From: Sphingomonas aliaeris
Lineage (GTDB): Bacteria; Pseudomonadota; Alphaproteobacteria; Sphingomonadales; Sphingomonadaceae
Assembly (NCBI RefSeq): GCF_016743815.1
Contig: NZ_CP061035.1
Coordinates: 250,501 to 314,500 of the forward strand
DNA: 64,000 nucleotides
Reading direction: 5' to 3'
The notes under the pieces are model-generated. The model saw only the letters and a list, made by a program, of their open reading frames with translations, had not been told where the DNA came from and searched no databases. Made by a program: the position numbers and the translations under genes. Below, piece after piece: positions 37,261 to 47,054 of the stretch (positions within the stretch are counted from its first letter, which is position 1; each line of letters begins with the position of its first letter).

Positions 37261-39058
37261 ATGTCCAGCTATGCCGACCGCCTCGCCGCCCTTCGCGACC
37301 AGTTGAAGCGGGATCGCCTCGACGGATTCGTCGTGCCGCTGACCGACGAACATATGAGCGAATATGTCGGCGCCTATGCGCAGCGCCTCGCCTGGCTGAC
37401 CGGGTTTCAGGGCTCGGCGGGGTCCGCCGCGGTCCTGCCGGAAGCGGCGGCGATCTTCACCGACGGCCGCTACACGCTGCAGGTGCGCCAGCAGGTCGAT
37501 GGCGCACATTGGGATTATGTCCCCGTGCCTGCGGTCAGCGTCGCCGACTGGCTGGGCACCCACGCGCCGCAGGGCGGTCGGATCGGCTATGATCCGTGGC
37601 TACACACCAGCGCCTGGGTACGTCAGGCGAGCGCGGCGCTGGCCGCGGGGGGTGCGGAGCTGGTCCCGGTTGATACCAACCCCGTCGATGCGATCTGGCC
37701 GGACCGTCCGCAACCCTCCGATGCGAAACTCACCGTGCAAAGCGACGACCGTGCCGGCGCGTCTTCCGCGGCAAAGCGCGCGCTGATCGCCGACTGGCTG
37801 GCGGAACATCATGCCGATGCCGTCGTGCTGACTGCGCTCGATCTCGATCGCCTGGGCGCTCAACGTCCGGGGCGGCGACGTCGCGCACACGCCCGTCGCC
37901 CTGGCCTATGCGATCGTCGATGCGGACGGCACCGCCGAGCTGTTCGTCGCGCCCGACAAGGTCGGCGAGGACGTGGCGCAGCATCTCGGCAATGCGGTGC
38001 GCGTGCGACCGCGCAGCGAGTTCGCGGCGGCGCTGGGTGGCTATGCCGGCAAGAAGATCGCGGCGGACCCCGAACGCGCCGTGGCGGCGATCTTCGACGC
38101 GCTGGAGGCAGGCGGGGCGACCGTCGTCGCGGAGCGCGATCCCGTCGTGCTCGCCAAGGCGCTGAAGAACCCCGCCGAGATTTCCGGCCACCGTGCCGCT
38201 TCCGCCCGCGACGGCGCCGCACTCGCCCGTTTCCTGCGCTGGTGCGAGATTGAATTGCCCAAAGGCGGGCAAAGCGAACTCACCGCCGCCGCGAAGCTGC
38301 AGGAATTTCGCGAAGCGACCGGCGTATTGCTCGACACGTCGTTCGACACGATCTCCGCGACGGGCGCGAACGGTGCCAGCCCGCATTACCACGTCACCGA
38401 GGAATCGAACGCGTCGATCGAGCCCGGACAATTGTATCTGGTCGATTCGGGCGGCCAATATGCCGATGGCACGACCGACGTGACCCGCGTCGTTCCCGTC
38501 GGCACGCCGACCGAGGAAATGCGCGATCGCTTCACCCGCGTGCTGCGCGGCCATATCGCGCTCGCCACCGCGATCTTCCCGCCCGGCACGACCGGCGCGC
38601 AACTGGATGCGTTCGCCAGGCGGCCCTTGTGGGAGGCTGGGCTGGATTATGCGCACGGCACCGGCCACGGCATCGGCGCATACCTTTCGGTGCACGAAGG
38701 CCCGCAGCGTATCGCTCCGCCCAACTATCCGGGCGGTGGCCCGGCCGAGCCGCTGCGCGCCGGCATGATGATCTCGAACGAGCCCGGCTATTACAAAACG
38801 GGGGAATACGGCATCCGAATCGAGAATCTCGTGCTGGTCGAGGATCGTGCCTTCCCGGACGGCGACGCGGCGATGCTCGGGTTCGAGACGCTGACCTTCT
38901 GCCCGATCGAAGGCAGCCTGATCGTCGCGGACATGCTGACGCCGGCGGAGCGCGCCTGGCTGGACGCCTATCACGCGCAGGTGCTGGCGATCCTCGGTCC
39001 CCGGATGGAGGGGGAGGATCTGGCGTGGCTACGGGAGAAATGCGCGCCTATCGCGTGA
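37261..39058 (+). CDS. M24-family Xaa-Pro aminopeptidase (1-nt insertion)
   Basis: About 598 aa after repair. Start MSSYADRLAALRDQLKR with RLDGFVVPLTDEHMSEY; two creatinase N-domains, then an M24 metallopeptidase domain with the metal ligands in YLVDSGGQYADGTTDVTR, GTGHGIGAYLSVHEGP and SNEPGYY. Near 37843 an extra C breaks the frame; removing it gives LDSIAWALNVRGGDVAHTP, the expected family text. The eukaryote-like three-domain length (XPNPEP1 type) is usual for alphaproteobacterial members. The rest of the gene is intact, so error is likelier than inactivation. Confidence 0.9.
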
Positions 39059-39176
39059 CCTTGTCGTCCTCCGGCGGGCGCGTGTCGGCGGCACGCGCCT
39101 GCGCCTTGCGCCGTTTCAGATTGTCGCGGAGTGCCGCCGCCAGCCGTTCCGCTTTGTCGTCCTTGTGATTCACCAC
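39048..39176 (-). CDS. Small basic protein, sphingomonad type (tentative)
   Basis: 42 codons from GTG 39176: a charged helical peptide with KDDKAERLAAALRDNLKRRK followed by AQARAADTRP. Short 'AALR-NLKRRKAQAR' proteins of this kind are common in sphingomonad annotations. It is convergent with the aminopeptidase gene and overlaps its end. Start codon uncertain and no clear ribosome site; function unknown. Confidence 0.4.
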   Translation of the reverse strand: MVNHKDDKAERLAAALRDNLKRRKAQARAADTRPPEDDKVTR

Positions 39177-39240
39177 GTTCTTCGCCTTGACATTCCCGCC
39201 GCCCTCGTCTCTTACGCCGCTTCCGCCGAAATGTGGAAAT

Positions 39241-39315
<75 letters not shown>

Positions 39316-39391
39316 TTTCTTTTCATCGGGCCAGTGCCGACCCGACTGGCGGGCTGGAGCGGAACCGGGGCTCCTTAGAAGCCGACTGGAT

Positions 39392-40300
39392 TCACGTCGC
39401 CGCGGTACGCCCGCCGATCCGCTCCGCCAGATAGTCCACGAAAACCCTGACGCGCGCCGGCGTGGTCGATCCGCCGACGAACACCGCGTGGATCGCCTCG
39501 TTATCGTGTGGGTTGAAGGCCTCCAGCAGCGATACGAGCCGACCCGCGGCCAAATCCGCCTCGATCGAGAATCGCCCGACACGGGCGATGCCGACGCCGG
39601 CGCGGGCGAGTTGCGCCAGTGCTTCGCCGCTATTCGCCTCGATCGTGCCCGTCACCGCCAGCGCCCGGTCGCGGCCATCCTGGCGGAACGGCCAGCCAGG
39701 TTCGGCCCGACGGAAGTTGAAGCTCAGGCAATTGTGGCGCAGCAGATCGTCGGGCACCTGCGGCGTGCCATGCCGTTCGAGATAGTCGGGCGAGGCCACC
39801 ACGACCCGCCCGGTCTCGCCCAGCTTGCGCGCGGTGAGCGGACTGTCGGCCAACTGCCCGAACCGGATCGCGACGTCCGCCTGCCCGCCCAGCACATCGA
39901 CGATACGGTCGCTGAGGTTCAGGTCGATCAGGATACCGGGATAGCGCGCGGTGAAATCGCCAAGCAGCGGAACGACGAACAAGCGCCCGTGCGCCAGCGA
40001 CGCGGTAACGCGAAGCCGGCCGTGCGGGCTTGCCTGGTCGGCAATACTGCCTTCGACCTCCTCCAGATCGGCGAGAATGCGGCGCGCGGCGCGCAGATAG
40101 GCCTCGCCTTCCGCGGTCAGCGACAGCGCGCGGGTCGTGCGGACCATCAGCCGCACGCCCAGCCGCGTCTCGATCCGCGCGATGATGCGGCTGACGGCGG
40201 ATGGCGTCAGCCCGAGTGCGCGGGCCGACGCCGACAGGCTGCCCTGCGACGCGACGCTGGCGAATACCGCCATCTCTCCCGATCGACCGCCGACGTCCAT
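39392..40300 (-). CDS. LysR-family transcriptional regulator
   Basis: 302 aa. N-terminal winged helix-turn-helix (FASVASQGSLSASARALGLTPSAVSRIIARIE in parts), followed by the periplasmic-binding-like effector domain. Divergent from the MFS transporter with a 96-bp gap; LysR proteins often control the divergent neighbour, so regulation of that exporter is a fair guess. Effector unknown. Confidence 0.92.
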   Translation of the reverse strand: MDVGGRSGEMAVFASVASQGSLSASARALGLTPSAVSRIIARIETRLGVRLMVRTTRALSLTAEGEAYLRAARRILADLEEVEGSIADQASPHGRLRVTASLAHGRLFVVPLLGDFTARYPGILIDLNLSDRIVDVLGGQADVAIRFGQLADSPLTARKLGETGRVVVASPDYLERHGTPQVPDDLLRHNCLSFNFRRAEPGWPFRQDGRDRALAVTGTIEANSGEALAQLARAGVGIARVGRFSIEADLAAGRLVSLLEAFNPHDNEAIHAVFVGGSTTPARVRVFVDYLAERIGGRTAAT

Positions 40301-40396
40301 TCGTGCTCCCTATGCAAAGCTGCTGGTCCCATTCTCCCCCTACCGGACGGGCACGCAAGCCATCATTTCATCGGCTGCAACACAGGATCGTTCGTC

Positions 40397-41572
40397 ATGC
40401 GCCTCAATCTTCCTCTCTTCGCGCTCGCCATCGGCGCGTTCGGCATCGGCGTGACCGAGTTCGCGCCGATGGGGATGCTGCCCGGCATCGCCGACGACCT
40501 CGGCGTTTCCATTCCCGCGGCCGGTCTGCTCGTCAGCGCCTATGCGCTGGGTGTACTGATCGGCGCGCCTTTGATGACGCTGACGACCGGGCGGATCGAC
40601 CGGCGCACGCTGCTCGTCGGGTTGATGGGCATCTTCACGCTCGGCAATGCGCTGTCGGCACTGGCTGACGGATACTGGACGCTGATGATCGCGCGCATCG
40701 TCACGTCGTTCAACCACGGCGCCTTTTTCGGTGTGGGATCGGTCGTCGCGGCGAGCCTGGTCCCGGCGGACAAGCGCGCCGGGGCCGTGGCTGCGATGTT
40801 CACCGGCCTGACCGTCGCGACGATCGGCGGCGTGCCGCTGGCGACCTGGGCGGGAGACGTGCTCGGCTGGCGGACCGCTTTCGCAGGCATTGCCGGCGTG
40901 GGGGCGGTGGCGATGCTGTCGCTGCGGCTGGCGCTGCCGTCGCTGCCCGTCACCGGCATCAGCGACATGCGCGCGGAATTGCGCGTGCTGACGCAGGCAC
41001 CGGTATTGGCCGCATTGGGGCTGACCGTCGTCGGGGCCAGCGCGATGTTTACTGTGTTTACCTATATCGTCCCGATCCTGCGCGACGAGACGCACGCCTC
41101 GACCGGGTTCGTCACGGGGATGCTGGTGCTGTACGGCATCGGGCTGACGATCGGGAACACGCTGGGCGGGCGGATGGCGGATCGATCGATCGACCGTACT
41201 TTGGTCGGCAGCTTCGCGGTCCTCGCTGCGGTGCTGGTGCTGTTTGCCGGCGTGATGCACTGGCCGCTCCCCGTTGCCGGCGCGATCCTGATCTGGGGGA
41301 TCGCCAGCTTCGCGATCGTCCCGCCGTTGCAGATGCGCGTGATGGAAGCGGCCGGCGACGCACCCAATTTGGCCTCGGCCATGAACATCGGTGCGTTCAA
41401 CCTGGGCAATGCGATCGGCGCGGCGCTCGGCGGCGGGGTGATCGGCGCAAGACTTGGTCTGCCGGCGGTGTCGCTGGCCGGGGCGGCAATGGCAGCGGCG
41501 GCGCTCGTCCTGCTGCTTGCCGTCGGGCGACGTGACCGGGGCGCGGCACGTCACACCAAAGCGACGGCGTAG
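40397..41572 (+). CDS. MFS transporter (AraJ/YdhP-like)
   Basis: 391 aa, 12 predicted helices. N-terminal LALAIGAFGIGVTEFAPMGM and LVSAYALGVLIGAP match the DHA1 sugar-efflux/AraJ group, with the inter-helix motif GRIDRRTLLVG. Likely exports small molecules by proton antiport. The divergent LysR gene probably regulates it. Substrate unknown. Confidence 0.9.
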   Translation: MRLNLPLFALAIGAFGIGVTEFAPMGMLPGIADDLGVSIPAAGLLVSAYALGVLIGAPLMTLTTGRIDRRTLLVGLMGIFTLGNALSALADGYWTLMIARIVTSFNHGAFFGVGSVVAASLVPADKRAGAVAAMFTGLTVATIGGVPLATWAGDVLGWRTAFAGIAGVGAVAMLSLRLALPSLPVTGISDMRAELRVLTQAPVLAALGLTVVGASAMFTVFTYIVPILRDETHASTGFVTGMLVLYGIGLTIGNTLGGRMADRSIDRTLVGSFAVLAAVLVLFAGVMHWPLPVAGAILIWGIASFAIVPPLQMRVMEAAGDAPNLASAMNIGAFNLGNAIGAALGGGVIGARLGLPAVSLAGAAMAAAALVLLLAVGRRDRGAARHTKATA

Positions 41573-41592
41573 CGAACCTGACGGGCATGCCC

Positions 41593-43195
41593 TTACGAAC
41601 CCAATGCCGAACCGGTCGCCTCTTTCAAAGGCTTATTCTCGTCCATCAACCGATACAGAATCGTAGCCTCGTCCCGATAGATGGGAACCAGTCCCGAATG
41701 ACGTGGCCGCGATTGCGGGGCGAAGTGAAACAACCATAGGTAGTCGAAGTCACAACGTGGCAGCTGGGCGATACGTTTCGCCAGCACCGGTCCCAGCCCG
41801 GTGCATTCGGGGTCGGTAACATATTGCGCCGGGTCGCCGTTGAACGTCGTGCCGGCGGCATGTTCGGCATGAAGCAACTGGCCGCCGGGTATGCTCCACT
41901 GGGTGTTGATGAACGCGTCGCGTCTGACCAATGCGAGCGACGGCAGATGTTCGATCCGCGACATCCGCCAGTTCGCTGGAAGGCACGGTATCCCGACGAG
42001 CACCGCAATCCGCGCGCCGCGTTCGATATGGCTGACGGGCAGGAGATGGCGGCTATAGGCCGTTTGATACTCCAAATAGCCCACGGCCGACACCATCATG
42101 CGGAGCGCAAACAGCAATGCAAAGGCGATGGGCACGATCCGCGTCACCCGAGCGCATGCGAAATCGACAGGCAAGCGAACGCTCAGGATCGCCGCGATGA
42201 ACAGGAATGGAAAGATCCGCGCGTCCGCATAGCCCGAACCGAACAGTTGATAGGGGATGACCACCAAAGCGACGGCGAACAGCATCGCGGCCATGCCGAA
42301 ACGCGAGTCCATTCCCGCGCGCCCCTTGTACAAACCGAACGCTATAAGGCCCAAGGCGGCGACCACCGATGCGATATCCAACGGCATCCACTGGTCTTGA
42401 AGGGTGTGAAACCCGTTCTCCAGCTTCCACAGGATCCTGAACCAGCCGACCGTCTCTGCGCCCAGATTCCCCGTTCGGGAGAAAACGAGGACGACCATCA
42501 CCGCGATCAGGGGCGACGACCGCACGACCGGGGTGGCAAGCGCCCTTACGTATCCCGCATCCCTGTCGCGAAATGCGCGCGACACTTCGTATCCTTCGAC
42601 CAGGATGCCGAGGATCGCCCAGCCGTAAACGTGGCACACCCAGATGGCGAAACCGATCGGTACGAACAGGACCGACCGCAGCACGTTGCGGTCCTGCAAC
42701 CTCACCCACCAGGCGAAGGCATGGAACGACAATGCCCCTGCCAGCCAGAAATTCACCATGCCGTATTGATAGGGATAGGCCAAAGCGAACGGCAGGGTCG
42801 CGATGGCGGTCGGCGGAACCTCGCCATAAACGGCCTTCGCGGCACGGAATACGCCCCAGATCATCAACGGCGGAAGCAGTGCCGCGACCAGCCATACCGC
42901 GCGTTCCAGTCCGAACGACCAGGCCAGCGGCATGATCAGCTGGTCGACGCCCAGATTGCCGATCAGGGCCAGCGATAGCTCCAGTTGCGCGCCAGCACGG
43001 CGTTGTGATCGATCTCCAGCGCGACATGATAGCGCCCCATATGACCGATCAGATCGTTCAGCGGCGGGTATCGACGAACCATAAAGGCAGCGTCGACAGG
43101 ATCATGAATCCGATCATCGTCGACGTCCGCGACCACCAGGGGTTCCGCGCGCGTGACGGGACAAGACGTTGGTCGGGGGACGGTCGCACGGACAT
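41593..43195 (-). CDS. Polytopic membrane protein, possibly GT-C-like (two 1-nt deletions)
   Basis: About 534 aa after repair. The gene reads from ATG 43195 (MSVRPSPDQRLVPSR) through a first helix MIGFMILSTLPLWFV, breaks near 43069-43076, continues in a second frame as YPPLNDLIGHMGRYHVALE and breaks again at 42967-42970 (one G lost: YRWALIGNLGVD), then runs 446 codons in the third frame. About ten further helices follow, and a soluble C-terminal part of some 130 residues. A first-loop acidic segment after helix 1 and the helix layout suggest a GT-C-type glycosyltransferase, but I cannot name a family. Two indels in one gene could also mean genuine decay. Confidence 0.65.
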
Positions 43196-43358
43196 CAGGC
43201 GTCGCGGAGCCGGGCGGCGCGCAGGTACGGCGGACCGGTCGGGCGCACGGCTTCAGACTGGATATAGAAATGCACCGAGAGCCCCCACGTCGTCGCCATC
43301 GCGACCAGAGATGATAAACGCCGATCGGACCCCGGGACACGGTCTTGCTACGCCGCTC

Positions 43359-44249
43359 CTAGCCGACGCCCGCCCGCGTCGCCAGTGCGTCGAATGCGTC
43401 CACCACGACGGGGATCAGCGCATCGGGCAGGTTGTGGCCCATGCCCGGCACCTCGACCAACGTCGCGCCGGGGATCGTCTTCGCGGTGTCCCGCCCGGCG
43501 GCGATGCGGACCAGCGGATCGTCGGTGCCGTGCAGCACCGTGGTCGGTGCGGTGATGCGCGCGAGTGCCTTGCGCCGGTCGCCGCTCGCGACGATCGCCG
43601 CCATCTGCCGGCCGAAGCCCGCCGGACTGATCGACCGTTTGAGGTCACGCGTCACGTTGGCGCGGATGATCTCCGGATCGACCGGATAACCGGGGCTGCC
43701 GATCGTCTGTTCCGCGCGGACGCCGAACGCGATAATCGTCTCCAGATCCTTCGTCTTCGGCCGCTTGGTCAGCACCGCCATCGCCTCGCGGCTGGCGTTC
43801 GGCAGCGCGGGATTGCCGGTCGAGGACATGATCGACATCAGCGACAACGTGCGCTCCGGATAGTCGGCGGCGAACGTCTGCGCGATCATCCCGCCCATCG
43901 ACGCGCCCATGATATGCGCCTTTTCGATGCCCAGCGCATCCAGCAGCCCCGCCGCGTCCGCCGCCATGTCGGACAGCAGATACGGCACTTTCGGCGTGTA
44001 GCGGAAGAACCGCGCGACCATCAGCCCGGCGATGTTGGGCACCGGCGCACCGTCCAGCTTGGTCGACAGCCCGATGTCGCGATTGTCGTACCGGATCACG
44101 CGATATCCGCGCGCGACCAAGGCCTCCACGAACGGCATCGGCCAGCGCGTCAGTTGCGCCCCCAGCCCCATGATCAGCAGGACGGCCGGATCGCCCTCGC
44201 TGCCGTAACTCTCATATTCGATCTCGATGCCGTTCGCCTTGGCCTTCAT
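43359..44249 (-). CDS. Alpha/beta hydrolase
   Basis: 296 aa. Oxyanion region LLIMGLGAQLTRWP, nucleophile elbow GASMGG (Ser near residue 116), acid in HGTDDPLV, and catalytic His in GMGHNLP. RYDNRDIGLSTKLDG is typical of the serine hydrolase group annotated as 'aclacinomycin methylesterase-like' enzymes. Substrate not predictable. Monocistronic, next to the orphan holin gene. Confidence 0.88.
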   Translation of the reverse strand: MKAKANGIEIEYESYGSEGDPAVLLIMGLGAQLTRWPMPFVEALVARGYRVIRYDNRDIGLSTKLDGAPVPNIAGLMVARFFRYTPKVPYLLSDMAADAAGLLDALGIEKAHIMGASMGGMIAQTFAADYPERTLSLMSIMSSTGNPALPNASREAMAVLTKRPKTKDLETIIAFGVRAEQTIGSPGYPVDPEIIRANVTRDLKRSISPAGFGRQMAAIVASGDRRKALARITAPTTVLHGTDDPLVRIAAGRDTAKTIPGATLVEVPGMGHNLPDALIPVVVDAFDALATRAGVG

Positions 44250-44393
44250 GGCTTTCTCCTGTCCCGTGGCGCAGCGTCGCAGGTCGCATCGGTCCCGGCA
44301 AGCGATATGCCGCGAACCAGTACCCTTATGTGTGTGTCCTACAGGTAACCAGATCGGTTAGTTGGCGAATCGTCCAAACGAGGAGACGACATC

Positions 44394-44807
44394 ATGAGCA
44401 TCATCGAGGGTATCATCGGTCCGATCGCAAGCCTGATCGACAAGATCATCCCCGATCCCAAGGCGCGGGATGCAGCGAAGCTGGAACTGCTGAAACTGGA
44501 GGGCAGCCAGGACATGGAGCAGATCCGTGCGCAATTGTCCGCGATCGTCGCCGAGGCGCAGTCCGCCGATCCGTGGACCAGCCGTGCCCGGCCGAGTTTC
44601 CTGTACGTCATGTACGCGCTCTTGCTGTGGGCGATCCCGATGGGCCTGATCGCCGCGGCGCAACCGGCAATGGCGAAGGATATCGCTTCCGGCATGAACG
44701 CCTATCTCGCCGGGATTCCCGAACCGCTCTATGCGCTCTTCGGCACCGGCTATCTCGGCTACACCGTCGCGCGCAGCTGGGGAAAGGCGAAGGGCATCGA
44801 TAAATAG
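44394..44807 (+). CDS. Three-TM holin (gene-transfer-agent type), orphan
   Basis: 137 aa. N-terminal amphipathic part (MSIIEGIIGPIASLIDKIIP, then DPKARDAAKLELLKLEG) followed by the motif SADPWTSRARPSFLYVMYALLLW and two more hydrophobic stretches. This matches the 'holin of 3TMs, for gene-transfer release' family of Alphaproteobacteria, found in or near GTA clusters. GAGGAG precedes the start. No endolysin, capsid or tail gene is adjacent; hslVU follows. Confidence 0.85.
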   Translation: MSIIEGIIGPIASLIDKIIPDPKARDAAKLELLKLEGSQDMEQIRAQLSAIVAEAQSADPWTSRARPSFLYVMYALLLWAIPMGLIAAAQPAMAKDIASGMNAYLAGIPEPLYALFGTGYLGYTVARSWGKAKGIDK

Positions 44808-44810
44808 CGA

Positions 44811-44897
44811 TACCGTGTGACTTTGTGTGAACTTCCATCCGCCCGGCCGGGCATATCGTGTGACCTTGTGTGAACTTCGACGATACCCGGCCGGGCC
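44811..44897. repeat. 43-bp direct duplication with four GTGTGA words
   Basis: Two copies (44811-44852 and 44854-44897) of CGTGTGACNTTGTGTGAACT followed by CCCGGCCGGGC. Within each copy GTGTGA recurs 10 bases apart. Located between the holin stop and the hslV start. Confidence 0.8.
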
Positions 44898-44965
44898 TGT
44901 ACGTCGTGCGACCGCCTGGGGCGGGGGAGATTGAACCGCTCCCCGCTCTCACCCATATGCCGGGC

Positions 44966-45517
44966 ATGAGCGAAAACATGACGTGGCACGGCACGACGAT
45001 TCTTTCCGTGCGCCGCAATGGCAAGGTGGTCGTCGCGGGCGACGGCCAGGTGTCGATGGGACAGACGGTGATGAAGCCCAATGCGCGCAAGGTGCGCCGA
45101 TTGGGCGACGGATCGGTCATCGCCGGCTTCGCCGGCGCGACGGCAGATGCCTTCACCTTGTTCGAACGGCTGGAACGCAAGCTGGAAACGCATCACGGCC
45201 AGTTGCTGCGCGCCGCGGTCGAACTCGCCAAGGACTGGCGCACCGATAAATTCCTCCGCAATCTGGAGGCGATGATGATCGTCGCCGACAAGGATATCAC
45301 GCTGATCCTGACTGGAAACGGCGATGTGCTGGAACCCGAGGCCGGGGTCGCGGCGATCGGCTCTGGTGGCAATTACGCGCTCGCCGCCGCCCGCGCGCTG
45401 GTCGATTATGAGCAGGATGCGGAAACCATCTGCCGCAAGGCGATGGCGATCGCGGCGGAGGTTTGCGTGTATACGAACGACCGCCTGACCGTCGAAACCC
45501 TGGACGCTGTTGCTTGA
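44966..45517 (+). CDS. hslV: ATP-dependent protease peptidase subunit HslV
   Basis: 183 aa. Threonine protease of the HslUV complex. [21 protein letters not shown]: cleavage before TT exposes the Thr nucleophile. [13 protein letters not shown] and [14 protein letters not shown] are family text. ATGs at 44957 and 44978 are alternative starts. Unlike the usual compact hslVU pair it is separated from hslU by 135 bases of inverted repeat. Confidence 0.96.
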   Translation: MSENMTWHGTTILSVRRNGKVVVAGDGQVSMGQTVMKPNARKVRRLGDGSVIAGFAGATADAFTLFERLERKLETHHGQLLRAAVELAKDWRTDKFLRNLEAMMIVADKDITLILTGNGDVLEPEAGVAAIGSGGNYALAAARALVDYEQDAETICRKAMAIAAEVCVYTNDRLTVETLDAVA

Positions 45518-45519
45518 AA

Positions 45520-45639
45520 AAGCCCCTCCCCTTCAGGGGAGGGGTTGGGAGTGGGGAAGTCCAGAACGCTGCACTCCGAAACTGAAGTCATCCCGGCCGC
45601 ACGGCCCCACCCCAACCCCTCCCCTGAAGGGGGGGCTTG
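45520..45639. repeat. Inverted repeat, family C, inside the hslV-hslU gap
   Basis: Left arm AAGCCCCTCCCCTTCAGGGG continuing AGGGGTTGGGAG, right arm a mirror copy ending CCCCTGAAGGGGGGGCTT. Each arm is itself a hairpin. The element begins right after the hslV stop and ends 14 bases before the hslU ATG. Confidence 0.85.
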
Positions 45640-45652
45640 AGAAGAGACAGAC

Positions 45653-46951
45653 ATGAACGACGCACTTACCCCGAAAGCCATCGTCCGCGCACTGGACGAA
45701 CATATCATCGGCCAGACCGATGCGAAAAAGGCCGTCGCCGTCGCGCTGCGCAACCGTTGGCGCCGCCAGCGTCTCGGCGCCGATCTGCGCGACGAGGTGT
45801 CGCCGAAGAACATCCTGATGATCGGCCCGACCGGTTGCGGCAAGACCGAGATCAGCCGCCGTCTGGCGAAGCTGGCCGACGCGCCGTTCATCAAGGTCGA
45901 GGCGACCAAGTTCACCGAAGTCGGCTATGTCGGGCGCGACGTCGAACAGATCGCCCGTGATCTGGTCGAGGAAGCGGTGCGGCTGGAGAAGGAACGCCGC
46001 CGCGTCGCGGTGAAGGACAAGGCGGAGGAAGCGGCGATGGTCCGCCTGCTCGACGCATTGACCGGCAAGGGCGCGAGCGAGGCGACCCGCGCCGCCTTCA
46101 TGCAGCGCATGCGCGACGGCCATCTCGACCAGACCGAGATCGAGATCGAGCTGGAGGCCGCGCCCAGTATGCCGTTCGACATTCCCGGCGGCGCGCCGCA
46201 GATGATCAACCTGTCCGAAATGATGGGCAAGGCGTTCGGCGGCGCGCAGTTGAAGCGCCGCAAGCTGACCGTCCCCGCCGCCTGGGATAAGCTGGTCGAG
46301 GAGGAAGCCGACAAAAGGCTGGATCAGGAGGAAGTCAGCCGCACCGCGCTGGCCGATGCCGAAGCGAACGGCATCGTTTTCCTGGATGAAATCGACAAGA
46401 TCGCGATGTCCGAACATCGCGGGGGCGGTTCTGTCAGCCGCGAAGGCGTGCAGCGCGATCTGCTTCCGCTGATCGAGGGCACCACCGTCGCGACGAAATA
46501 TGGGCCGATGAAGACGGACCATATCCTGTTCATCGCATCGGGCGCGTTCCATGTCGCCAAGCCGAGCGATCTGCTGCCGGAATTGCAGGGCCGCCTGCCG
46601 ATCCGCGTGGAACTGAAGGCGCTGACCGAGGCGGATTTCGTCGCGATCCTGTCCGACACCAAGGCATCGCTCCCGGCGCAATATTCCGCGCTGATCGCGA
46701 CCGAGGGCGTCACGGTCGACTTCACCGAGGATGGCATCGCCGCCGTCGCCCGCATCGCCGCGGAGGTGAATGGCGAGATCGAGAATATTGGGGCACGCCG
46801 CCTGCAGACTGTGATGGAGAAACTGCTCGAGGAAGTCAGCTTCGACGCCGAGGATCGCGGTGGCCAGACGGTCACGGTCGATGCCGCCTATGTCGAGAAG
46901 CAACTCGCCAGCGTCGCGCGCAACACCGACCTGTCGCGCTTCGTACTGTAA
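45653..46951 (+). CDS. hslU: ATP-dependent protease ATPase subunit HslU
   Basis: 432 aa. AAA+ unfoldase that feeds Hsl[18 protein letters not shown] start, Walker [11 protein letters not shown] near residue 59, Walker [11 protein letters not shown] near 245, sensor region GRLPIRVEL, and the C-terminal tail NTDLSRFVL that docks in the HslV pockets. Complete and of normal length. Confidence 0.98.
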   Translation: MNDALTPKAIVRALDEHIIGQTDAKKAVAVALRNRWRRQRLGADLRDEVSPKNILMIGPTGCGKTEISRRLAKLADAPFIKVEATKFTEVGYVGRDVEQIARDLVEEAVRLEKERRRVAVKDKAEEAAMVRLLDALTGKGASEATRAAFMQRMRDGHLDQTEIEIELEAAPSMPFDIPGGAPQMINLSEMMGKAFGGAQLKRRKLTVPAAWDKLVEEEADKRLDQEEVSRTALADAEANGIVFLDEIDKIAMSEHRGGGSVSREGVQRDLLPLIEGTTVATKYGPMKTDHILFIASGAFHVAKPSDLLPELQGRLPIRVELKALTEADFVAILSDTKASLPAQYSALIATEGVTVDFTEDGIAAVARIAAEVNGEIENIGARRLQTVMEKLLEEVSFDAEDRGGQTVTVDAAYVEKQLASVARNTDLSRFVL

Positions 46952-47054
46952 TTCGGGTGGCGGGCGTCGTCCGCACGATGGTCGCCCCTAAAGGCCTTTA
47001 CTCCGGCCACGCCCGCGTTAGCCTCCGCACCGACACATTCCGGGGAATCTTTTC

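Noticed and set aside
44394..44807. Prophage or GTA cluster
   Set aside because: Only the holin is present; neighbours are a hydrolase gene and hslVU. No structural, terminase or integrase gene.
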